Of a DNA stretch of 64,000 nt, positions 1-11,221 are shown in pieces. The notes beneath the pieces are model-generated. The model saw nothing but the letters and a program-made list of their open reading frames with translations, ran no database searches and was not told the origin of the DNA. The translations under genes were made by a program, and so were the position numbers. Source of the stretch: Amyelois transitella (lineage: Eukaryota; Arthropoda; Insecta; Lepidoptera; Pyralidae). The first letter of the stretch is position 1. Each line of letters begins with the position of its first letter. The stretch is taken from positions 3,619,001 to 3,683,000 of the forward strand of contig NC_083509.1 in assembly GCF_032362555.1 (NCBI RefSeq). Reading direction: 5' to 3'.

Positions 1-1826
1 AATTCACATGTTCAAATCTCTCTTTTCTGAGTTATATTCAATAATTGATTAAACGATGCTCTTACGAAGAGAGGAAAACTTCGCGAGGAAACCTGCACAT
101 TCGTGCAACTGGATATATGTGTTGGCCGTTGGCTATGATTTAATATGGATTAGTTTTCCCTGCAATGGTGTGATTACCAGGGATAAACTTCGGGCCAAAG
201 GCCATTACGATTATAATCAAAGTAGCAATCGCATATACAGGGTTATTATTAATAAAGCTGAAAACTTTTAACAGGAGAATCAGTACATCAAATTGATTTT
301 ATTTTACTATGCAACAAACTTCCCAACCAACAAGGTCCCTTAGTAAAAATAATTCAGCTTAAAGTACTGATTCACATGTTACTATTAAAATTAAAAAGAA
401 TCCTGTAAACTCGTTTATAAGAATTACCAATGTGAAAATTGTCTAACAACATCACAACATCTGCCGGCCGAGACCGTCTGCCAGATGGAAACGACGCATA
501 TAATCTGGAATTTATCGCCTTTCTTGGAAATTTGTCCCCGAAAAGGGAAGCATTTAGCACCCAGTATGTAACTTATGTGATGAATCCCTTTTACGTTTGT
601 GAATAAAAATGCGCAGATACCAATGTAGTAATTGAAAATAAAATGTATTTTTTTGTTTTTATTTTTGTTGTGGTGTTAGTAGTAAAATATGAATATCGCT
701 ATATCACTTCTGCAAGTGAATAGGGGTGTAATAAGATAAGATTATAAATAAATCTACTACGTTCTACGAACATGCTACGTACGCGCTACGAAAGTGCTAC
801 GGCGTTCGATATCTTGTAGATGGTTTACGAATTAGGGAATACAAAGTGAAAAAAGGTAAAAAAGTATGACTAGTTATGCGTCTGATATATTAGAATTATG
901 AACCGACCGACATATATGCCATACGCGATACTTTCAACAAGTGTACCCTAAACGGGGCACGGCTATACCAACCTTTGTTTTAAATTATTCAGATTTTTTA
1001 AATTTGTAATAATTGTCATTTTCTAAGCCCAAATCAGATCAATTACGTATGCTTATAAAACTGTTCTAATATATGTTTTTCACGTTCGGAAAATTCAAAT
1101 CAAGTAAAGGTCAACTAATAATGTAACACGTAGGAATAGATGTAGACAGAGTAGTTATAAATATTGTGACATAAATCAGTGAAATCCAGGCGTATTCGAT
1201 TCCCGGGAGGGGCCGGGTGACGTCTAGCTGAAACACATAGATCTGGTTTACTTTCCATTTCACTTGTATTATCGACTAGCGCACTGCTCTCACTTTATAA
1301 AGGGAAAGATAAACTTTCTAGAATAATTATTACCTTGTGAATAATCTGAAATTTACAAACATACTTTCGCTATTATATTTCCAAAGTTTGCATTAAATTT
1401 AAATACATTTTTTGCAAAGAAGATGAATCACATTAGCTAGTGTTATAATTATTTTCTACTGATAAAATAATTTGTTAATTTTTCTGAATTAAAAATGCGA
1501 CCTCTTGATGTATGAAAAATATAAAAAGTTTAAGTTGAACTAGTTAAAAAGTTAAACTAAATACAATCTTGCGACGCAATTATCTTATTACCAACTTAAA
1601 GTTGTTGGGATCTAATGTAAATCTAAGATGGTTAATCGTTTCATGGGTCACATCTTCTTATTCTGTTAGTTCTTGAATTTTTCTATTTACTTGGGTGCTT
1701 TTCGAGTCTTCCGTGGGAATTTCTAGAAGTTAAGGAGGCTGTTCCTGATGTTCTAAGCTATACTAGTATTATTCTAATTTCATCCAAATCGGTCAAAATA
1801 TTTTGAATATCTTCTGTAATATCTTT
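1..1826. other. AT-rich intergenic sequence, no gene seen
   Basis: The short open frames here (for example 56-271 and 372-560) have no recognisable domain, no codon bias and no flanking splice logic, so I see no gene. The only structure noted is a run of five CTACG words at 757-801, the last four exactly 11 bp apart. The rest is unremarkable AT-rich DNA. Confidence 0.6.
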
Positions 1827-2080
1827 GCTCGTGTGGTTCCCGGCACCAATATAAAAAAAAGAATAGGACCACTCCATCTCTTTCCTACGGATATCGTAAA
1901 AGCGACTAAGGGATAGGCTTTTAAACTTGAGATTCTTCTTATAGGCGATGGGCTAGCAACCTCAATTCTATCAATAGACCAAATAGCTTAAGGTAGCCTG
2001 TCAGTCTTTTCAGAACTATTGATGGGATAGACTGTTGGTTCTGTCTACCCCGCATTGGATACAGACTTGATTATACGAAT
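1827..2080 (+). repeat. SINE-like interspersed repeat, family A, near full length
   Basis: This is the first of many copies of a roughly 250-bp element in this window. It has a head containing GTGTGGTTCCCGGCACCAA, a short A-run, GAATAGGACCACTCC, CGTAAAAGGCGACTAAGGG, GGCGATGGGCTAGCAACC, an AGCTGAACGTGGCC-like block, and a tail CTGTCTACCCCGCAAGG that ends before a TATG-type microsatellite. There is no ORF. The structure (A-run, microsatellite tail, both orientations) suggests a non-autonomous retroelement or a microsatellite-associated mobile element of Lepidoptera. The exact family name is not assigned. Confidence 0.8.
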
Positions 2081-2391
2081 TGATGGACCTAATAAGTAGA
2101 GTCGATGAAGACCGGAATGGCAACGGCTCGAAAATTTTTATCGTACATCCGATTCACATAACAATCAATCATACCACTTTCAATTTCTTCATAAGACTTC
2201 ACAATTGGATCATTTGATTTCGATCATGCGTACATGCGATGCCCTACAAGACATACAACCAATCTAAAGAAGCAGTATGAATATTGTCACAAATAATTGA
2301 TTGCATTTACTCTGGGTAAGAAGAAATATTACTATTCACTTTTTTAAAAGTAAATCATATATACATATAATAACGTCTTATATATTGCTTG

Positions 2392-2470
2392 CAGGATAGA
2401 CACTGCCAACGGTCTTAGAAAGACTGAAAGGCCACGTTCAGCCGCATGACTTAATGATGGAGTTGAGATT
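2392..2470 (-). repeat. Family A repeat, tail fragment
   Basis: A minus-oriented 3' fragment of the family A element (AGACTGAAAGGCCACGTTCAG block), lying head to head with the plus-oriented copy that starts 13 bp downstream. Confidence 0.75.
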
Positions 2471-2482
2471 TAATTAGTAAAA

Positions 2483-2643
2483 TAAACTTGGGACTCTTCT
2501 TTAAGGCGAAAGGCTAGCAACCTGTCACTATTTGAAACTCAATTTTATATTAAAGCCAAATAGCTGAACGTGGCTTATCAGTCTTTACAAGACTGTAGAC
2601 TCTGTCTACCCCGCAAGGGTAGACAGAGTGATTATATGTATGT
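2483..2643 (+). repeat. Family A repeat, 3' two-thirds
   Basis: This copy runs from the AAACTTGGGACTCTTCTTT block through CTGTCTACCCCGCAAGGG to GATTATATGTATGT. The head is missing. With the preceding minus fragment it forms an inverted pair able to fold back. Confidence 0.8.
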
Positions 2644-3022
2644 TCTTAATAATTATATCTTTCATGTTTTCTCTTTCTGTCTCCAGTGTATTCCCGATTG
2701 GTGATTATTATGAAGATCGTATACTGAACGATACAACAATACTGACATAATATTTTTAACTTTTTGTAAGTATTTTACTTTCTTATCAACATACATATCA
2801 TCAACTCCAATACAGTACAACAGTAGCAGCAAGTGAATTGATTCATTGTACAAAGAACAGATTGCTCAGTGCATTAAATAATTCGATGTATTTTAAATCT
2901 GTTATTGAACTGGGAACGTCCAAATTTTGTTTCCGCAGGCGCTGTTGTGTATTCCACACAAAAGCGAACTTCCTCTTTATTTTATGAAATTCTGTAAAAC
3001 AAATATTGAAACGTAAATCAAG
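2644..3022. other. Intergenic, nothing recognised
   Basis: There is AT-rich sequence between two repeat fragments. The 63-aa open frame at 2662-2853 has no feature supporting translation. Confidence 0.5.
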
Positions 3023-3103
3023 TATTTATCCCTTAACGGGTAGACAGAGTCAATAGCCTCGGAAAGACTTCAAAAACGCGTTCAACTGGATGGCTTTATT
3101 CTA
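3023..3103 (-). repeat. Family A repeat, tail fragment
   Basis: A minus-oriented fragment with the CCCTTAACGGGTAGACAGAG and AGACTTCAAAAACGCGTTCA blocks, truncated where an RTE-like motif begins. Confidence 0.65.
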
Positions 3104-3166
3104 TAACTAGTGACCCGCCCCGGCTTCGCACGGATGGAATTTTTAAATAAAAGCCTTCCTCAAAAA
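3104..3166 (+). repeat. LINE (RTE-like) 3' fragment
   Basis: The sequence TAGTGACCCGCCCCGGCTTC is a motif common in insect non-LTR element debris. It directly abuts a family A fragment. Assignment rests on recognising this motif only. Confidence 0.45.
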
Positions 3167-3439
3167 ACCCTCTTTCAAACATTCTAAACAGAAATAAGAT
3201 CCGAGCACAACTTTCTGAAATTAGCGTATACATGCAGACAGAGAAAATAGGGGGACTTTACCAGCATTGAAGCTTTGATCTTACGTGGGATAATGAGTTA
3301 ACCAACAAAGTCAAAAAAAAAAAAGAAAAATAGTATCGATAACAACTAGACTTGGCTTGTTAAGAAGTAGTGCCGCGTGTTCCCAAGGCGCCCCCTGACC
3401 TTACCTGTTGCTTACGCCTGGAGAAAGTGACGCGACGAA

Positions 3440-3580
3440 ATGCGCCGCCGCCCGGAGGGTTACCAGGAGATGATATAGGCATTATTTTTGGGAAAATATG
3501 ATAAACATTAATTTATTTTACAAAATTAATACCTGTCATAGAATCTTCTTTGACAGGTATTAATCCGGGTGGCGGCGCAT
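3440..3580. repeat. Nested inverted repeat, MITE-like
   Basis: Outer arms 3440-3455 and 3565-3580 are GC-rich and complementary at 15 of 16 positions. Inner arms 3526-3538 and 3551-3563 (TTAATACCTGTCA and its complement) match perfectly around a 12-nt loop. The region sits just after a GTGCCGCGTGTTCCC stretch that resembles the family A head. Confidence 0.55.
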
Positions 3581-6551
3581 TAAAAATCGGATGGATCAGA
3601 TGAATTATTCCGATTTTGATCGTGGCCAGAGTAAAGAAGTAGTATCTGCCTATCCCTGGGGGGAAAAAGTCTTGATAATTGTTGCTGTGTTTATAGCCTT
3701 AGCTTAAGGTCTTAATGCAGAAATCGGACCAAAAATATATTTAAGTAATTTCTAATGTTTATGCTGCAAAGTGTGTGAAAGTGAGCTACAACTATTATAT
3801 AATTAAGTTTAGCTATATAACGACGTTAAGATGCTATATTATGAAAATTTATTTTCTCTATTTAGGTTACACAAATTCAAAGTAGTAAAATCGTGGAGAT
3901 GAGAGACACTACGTATGTAAATACCCAATTATATAGTGAAAGAAATATAGATTAAAAAATAACCTACAAAACCTGCAATAGAAGTTGCCTGGGAACCAAA
4001 AAAATATATTTATTTTTTAATGAACATTGTAAGTATATAAAAACAAAACACAAACAGTTCCTTGTATCTCCCTTCTGATACAACCTATTAATTAACTTAA
4101 CACCGCAGATGCGTCAGAGGATTGCATTAACTCGGTCAATCATTATCCTACATAACGACCAGCAATTAGTCAACTTAACGCGTTGCTCGCTAACGCCGGC
4201 GACAATCTGTTACAGCGGAGTATAGCTGGGTAAAAACAGTATTACGCTGGCAACACCGAAACCCGGGCGGCGGCAGTATGCGCGAGCTTCCAGCCGCGCC
4301 GACCGCTTTCACGACCCTTGAAACAAGTGAATAACAAAAGCACAACTATAGTACGTGTACTACATCTGTGTACTTCTGCGTGTACCCTCTTTCAATTAGT
4401 GATTGAATAATTTTTAAAATAACGTTCAAAATTTGATTCGTGTTTGTGTAATAGTGTACTTTTTGATTTTTTCACATGGTATGATTTAATTGCCTTATTA
4501 ATTTACTATAATAAAAAATAAACTTCAAAGACACATGTAGGCTGATTACTTGACATCATATTTAAAAATTTAATTAAAACTACGACCAATAACCTCATTA
4601 TGCTAAAAAATCCTAATTAGGTGTAAATACATTCAGAAACTTCAAATTAACATAAGTTACCAACTGACAAAGTCCTCGACGTGTCTAAAGTCGTTTCTAA
4701 TGGAATTACAGCTTCTCGGACTATGCGAAAATTTGAATAAATACGCAATCTCGCCAAGATAATCTTACCCAGGGGAACACTCGACGCAACAGTTAGCCCA
4801 TAATCCTGCCAGCTACTCTTGTCCTTGCCTCTATTCTATGTGTACTTCTTATCCAGTTTAACGTGAGCTATGACACTGTCTGTCTCCTTATAACAACGTA
4901 TTTGTGCTTCAACAGTAATGGACCTCATCAAACTGGCCACGTCACTTGCTTTTGTATAATTAATACCATCAATTTTATACAAAACACGGGTGCTTTTTAA
5001 AGCTCACGAAAGAGACTTCTTCCAGAGTGTTTGGATTTAGAGCAGCGCATAATTAAAATTCTGTCAGTGAGTTATTAGATTTATGAGGCTCTGAGTGTTT
5101 GTTACAGGCTTGTTATGTTTTATTTTTCATTTAATATACTTAGTTATCACTATTTGAATTTATGCCTTACCTTATTTTTGGAGCCCAACGTGGGGCCTGC
5201 CTACCAATTAGACATACAATTTAGCTCTCATAATATGACGATTGGTACAATTACTTACTGGATGTTATTAAATCGATATTTTGATTTGTTAGAAACGAAT
5301 TCGTTCATAAATTTGGTTCTTCATTAAGTACCCAAAATCAGAAGTCCATTCTATTCGCTGTTTTCAGTTTTCTGTGTAAAAACTAACACTTTTACATTGA
5401 TTTTCAACATTGTATAATATAATAAACATTATATGCTTAGTACACAAAAAGAGACGTTACATAGTTTACGTCACCTATTACAAAACATTAAACGTAGTTG
5501 TTAAATTGGAGTAAAAATCGATTTTATTATGAATTAGTAAACAAACGCCCACGTCCTGTCTCTCGTAGTACGGCGGCGCCCACGCAGGGCATGTCCCGTC
5601 TGCGACCTGGATCTGTGTAGCTTATAGAATAACCTATGTTTCCTCTAACTATCTCTCATATTTTCCTGCTCCCTATGAGTTTGCTGTAAGAAAAAACAAA
5701 TGCGGGATGGATTTTTATTGTATCAAACATCTTTTTACAAGCAGCTTATTCGTGTCCCCGGGTAAGCCTTCATCTTGAATTATGTCAAGAATGCTCTTAA
5801 AAGTGATATTAAAAATTCTTGGCTCAGATTTCTTACAATTTCAAAGATGTTTTTTTATAAAACTTGATAAGTCTTTATCCATTACAGGGTAGACAGATTT
5901 TGGCCTATTCGTGGTCATAAATGAAATAAAGGATACTTACAATTGTATCCATCTCTCAATATAAGTACGATGAACCAAAGCCATAATGCGTCTGGTAAGT
6001 TTCGCTCGTGCCGTTGAAAATAGCTATTTCACGTGCAGCTTTTTTGGCCACTGACCTTACTTTGCATAAATTCGTTACACTTCTTTTAACTATGTCTTTG
6101 TTCACTTTATGACGATCTTTACTTGTATTTAATTCTATTTATATTTCCCTCTCCGTCCCCATTTTTAATTCTCTTTCTGTGCCCATATGTTTTTTTACCT
6201 AATTAATGTATGTATTCAAAAAACTTGCATCTGGTTGGTACCTTTAATCTTTTAACAAAAGTACTGGGTACAAATAAGCAGACGTTGAACCTTTCATCCA
6301 ACTTATTAACAGCTCAGCTTTCTAAGGGTAACCTCTGGGTTACCTAAGAAAAATTAAGTGATCTAAGAAAAATCTTTTATTCTCTTATTAGTCTTATACT
6401 TTTGATAATCCATAGCTTAGTCATTAAATCTAAACAAAAATCCTTAAATAAAATAACCAATTGCTTATGAACAAATTAACCATCACATTTACACATTAAC
6501 TTTCAGACATAATTTAGATATCAGCACAAATACCGTAATAATGCATCGATA
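3581..6551. other. Upstream intergenic or 5' flank of the synaptotagmin gene
   Basis: No coding exon is supported here. Two GC-rich islands stand out from the AT-rich background, at about 4180-4315 (with CCCGGGCGGCGGCAG) and about 5550-5620 (with GTACGGCGGCGCCCACGC). Either could be a promoter or untranslated first exon of the downstream synaptotagmin gene, which is inference only. A degraded family A fragment lies near 5870-5900. Confidence 0.4.
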
Positions 6552-6786
6552 CCGGACCTAAAATTGCTATAGTACCCTCAAAATTTGGCCTACCCTAACA
6601 GCAAAATAACTCCGTAGATTAAGCCTAACCTAACAGTGCAAAAATATTCAAGACTCGGCCTAACCTAACAGTGCAAAGTGCAAATAATACTCAAGGCTTA
6701 GCTCAAAATTGCGAAAGTTCTCTTGAGACTTGACGTGACCTAACAGTGCAAAAGTACTCTAAAGACTTATAAATAAAACTCGGCCT
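6552..6786. repeat. Degenerate tandem repeat with CCTAACCTAACA units
   Basis: About five imperfect units of roughly 40-60 bp share a CCTAACCTAACAGTGCAAAA core followed by a (T)ACTC(A)AAGACT-like segment. The array ends about 30 bp before the synaptotagmin start codon, so it lies in the proximal 5' flank or 5' UTR. The core resembles the complement of the TTAGG telomere unit, possibly by chance. Confidence 0.65.
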
Positions 6787-6819
6787 TATGTATAGTGAGT
6801 GATGGTGATATAGTTAAAA

Positions 6820-9800
6820 ATGAGTGGGCTAGGTCCTCCTGGAGTGTGGGCTGCGCAAAAAAGGTTGGAGTCCTGGGCCAGGGCAGCCCGGGAGAGGACG
6901 TCCAGTGCATCAAGCGGACAGAGTCACAATTCAACGGATAGCTTCGGGGATGACAAGTCGCATAGCAGTCCGAGTGTACGTATTGTCTGTGTTTTCATTT
7001 TAACCGCATTTTTTATTACATACATACCAACATACATAAAATCACGCCTCTTTCCCGGAAGGGAAGGCAGAGACTACCTCTTTCCACTTGCCACGATCTC
7101 TGCATACTTCCTTCGCTTCATCCACATTCATAACTCTCTTCATGCAAGTTCGCCGGTTTCGGGTAAATTAATGTGGAAATTTAGGAAAGGAGTGACTAGT
7201 GAGATAGCAAGTGACAGAAGCAATTGAAAAAAAATAACATTCTATGCCGACCCCACGTCAAGAGTGGGAAATAACTACAAAGAAATTAATGTGATAATTT
7301 ATGTATCCTTCCTAATTCTCTGCTGGCAGATGATTTCACACCCAACAAGAAAATAAGGTGGCTCGATTTATGATTGATGGGAAAAATATTTGTTACTTCA
7401 AATTTCTACGAAAAGTGAGAGTGAAATATGATATTCGTGAACTAAACTTGCTCAGAAATTTTCGCTTGTATTCCTTAAATCAATCGGTATAAGTAATTGT
7501 GTAAAAAGCGTTAAACACTGCGAGCAAAAGCACTTAAATGTTGTCCTAATAGCTTTATATCTTGAAGTTATTTTTATAGGCGATTACTTTGGAGAGTGGG
7601 AATTTATGACGCAATACACCGAAATTGCCATTCATATTAAATTAGCGACGGAATGGTTTTCCTGAATGCAATACAGGAAACACCCTTTCCTTTGATAGCC
7701 GAATTCATTAGCTCTTTCGGAATATATTTCAATACTGTTAGGGTACTGCCAAACTAATTTAAAATTGAATTTATAATAAAAATTTATTACTGTGGTAAGT
7801 ACCTAATAAAAGAAAAAGTAAATTTTAACGTTTACCTTCTTCTAACGAGGTCTCATAACCACGCCTCGGACAAGTGGGCATTTCTCGTCATCAGATTGGA
7901 TAAATTTTTGGAACACCCTCTCACCTCTCTCGGGAAGCAAGCGCTACTACTGTATTACATGTACGTATTGTTTGTACATTTACTATTAGCTTAGGATCCC
8001 TGGTTATAGACGTTGTAAAAGCAGCACAAGCAAAATAGCGTGAACTTTCACGCTATGAATTACAGCGCAAGATGGAAAAATGTTATGTTCTTTCTTGTCT
8101 AAACCTTTAGGAGGATCTCCTACACCATACAAGGAAGTGACTGAGCAGTCATATTTAATGTGTCAGAAAACCACTCCTCACTCATATTATTTAACCTCAC
8201 TTAAATGGACCTTATAATTTAAAGACTTCCAGTCATTGATCTGCGCAATCCAGATGCAAATATTTGCTTTGAATCAAAACGTAGTGTAATCAGGCGGAAA
8301 CGCCCTCTGTTAGCCCAAATCTACGGCCAAGCTAAGATAATTAATAATTCTGTGCTAAGATTGAATAAGGATTTAGATTAGCATTAATTAATATGTAATA
8401 CAAATTAATAACGTAGGTGGGAGATTCCTGATTTTAAAGCGAATTTACTTGAAACTTTATTCTTCCTGTATAAAATCAAAGCGCTTAAGGTTTTAGTCAA
8501 ATTATTTGTATTATTAATAAAGAAAAATTTCGAGCATTCTTAATCACAACATGCATGAGATATTTTTTATATTACCATGGACGAACGAGGATTACTGGTG
8601 ACTTGCAGAACGAAATTTTAGTTATCAATTCTCAGAAAAATATTTAATTTTTCTAAGGATTGATAACTCAAATTTACTTACCTTGCTTTCACTGATAAGT
8701 GGTCAACATTCAAAAAAATTTCTGCTCCATTGACTTTTCATTCTCCGTACATTATGTTATCCTGGCATGAAGCCCATTTCACATTATTCCCGTTTGTCGT
8801 AGCAATAAAACCGACCGTGTTTGACCATTTGGGAACTCTGTGTAATGGTTTCATCAAAGTTACTACGAGGTTCAGTGGTCACTCACTCGTTACGACGCGA
8901 TTAATTTTAAAGTTTGATTAGACCGACCACTTCGCTGACGTCGCTTAAAACAAACTATGTTTCGGTCAGTGTATACATACATTTTTTTATTATTGTAAAG
9001 GCAGTTGTGTGTCTATACAGTAAATAAACAATATACTTAGTTCATAGTATATAAGTTATAAGGTACAGAGTGACGCTTTGCATTAAGTTTATCATACGGC
9101 CTTGTACTCGTATGCCTGGTTTTAGGATTGATTAAAATTGTCTTACAGGGAATTTAATATACTGTAAAATTTGTATGTACGAAATGTCCATCACTGTATT
9201 ATGCAACTGACCTAAGTTCTCTTATTTACGACAAACGTGTGCTCCCAATATCATCGACTTCGTACGATTCCAAAAAGTATTTTTTTCTATTGACATACAA
9301 AAATATCAGGGATACCCCTTCCAAAATTACTTCTCTCTTGGAACTAACACTGTCATTATCTACTACAGGAGATGCTGATCCCCAAAGAGCAGTGCCGTGT
9401 GCAGCCTCTCAGCGAGGTGCGCACTGCCAGCTCTCTGCCACACGCCAGACTCGCGCGCACGCCCTCTATATCTTCCCAGAGCAGTTTGGACAGCGGCACT
9501 TCTAGAGCTACTGTAAGTAATAATTATCCGTCGTGTAGTGAAAGTCAGGTCATCATCTTCCGTAAGAATTAAATTACCCCTATGTCTATTTTGCGATGGG
9601 GTAGGCAGAGGCTAAATCTGTCCACTTGCCGCGATTTCTGCATACTTTTTTCCCCTTCATTCACACACGAGTTTGCATGACGAATAATAACTCGTCATGC
9701 AAACTCGTCTATTTCGAATACTTTTGATCAGATATTCCGCAAGTATGTCAGTGATTAAAACACATAATTTACCTTAAAATCTTTTTTTTAACACACAGCA

Positions 9801-11082
9801 CAGATTAAACTAATTCTTAACTTTTTCTTCGTATCCTTATGTACATGTTAACTGTCAATCTTGATAAATTCTTAAATTGATTTACAAATAGCGTGCCAAG
9901 GTAAGGCCAGTAATAAATACATGTTCAAATAACTATGGTTCGTTTTCTCGAGATGTCGTCACTTTATTACTTTCCTGTAAGAAAAATCAAGGACTCGGGT
10001 AATTATATTACCCCTTGTAAGGTATAAAGGGAGCTGTATCCTCTAAATTTCCCTTGAGAATGTAATGACATTTACTCTCGTATTACTTTGTCATTTGTTA
10101 TGTTTATTCCTTTTTATGGTCTATAACCAAAAGGTGGTATAGAAGGGAAACATCTTATTCATCAGTTAATTTTGTTTTAATTAATATATTCAATGTACAA
10201 AAATTTACTTTTACACATTTATTATATGAATTGATTAAGCTATGCAGGCGAGTCAACCAAGAACCTATCATTCATTCCAACGCGATCTGTCTTGAGCTAA
10301 GCACTTTATTTCGCTTGATGTTGTAATCTTTTTTACTTAATTTAGCACGGTGCATCAGCACTTTTGCTTCAAACGGCGACGTTTTATTTTCACTTTATAG
10401 TTTTATTAATCTGTTTAGGTATATTGTATTTAGCTAGTCTACAAATAAAGATATCAATCGACAATGATGTACATCTAGAAGCAGCCTAATTTGGACATGT
10501 CGGTATTTCATATCTATATGTAAACATTAATTAATCTACTATACATTATAAATATAGCTATAACGACCCTACGTAGGGCTGTCGGTTTGTTATTGTTCAA
10601 TCTATTGGGACTACAAGGCGGTTAGAATGAAGTGCTCTACTGCAAGATATCTCTCGCAGATGATTTCTAGGATATAGAGACTGTTGGCTGTTTTCTTTTT
10701 TTTTAATTTCTTCAATTTCCATTATTAACTTTCTTCAATCTATTTTGTTTATTTTACATCTTTATCACCGTGTGCCGTGTGGTTTCCAGCTCTTTAGAAT
10801 AGAATCACTCCATATTCATGGATGTCCTTAATCTTGGGATTCCTCTTCTGCGCGATGGGCTAGCAACCAGCCAGTATTTGAATCCAATTCCATCATGAAG
10901 CCATACAGTTAAACTTGGCCTTTCTTTTCGAGACGGCTTTGTCTACCCTGCAATGGATATCCATCCATCCATGCACCATCCAGGCACAGGAACCTCGTAA
11001 TTAATTGTAGTTTAATTTGAACTTAAATCAAAATTTCAGTACACTCTGTACATAAATCTTTTTAAAATTGGCAATCCATAAA

Positions 11083-11151
<69 letters not shown>

Positions 11152-11169
11152 AAAAAAGAAAAAAATATA

Positions 11170-11221
<52 letters not shown>

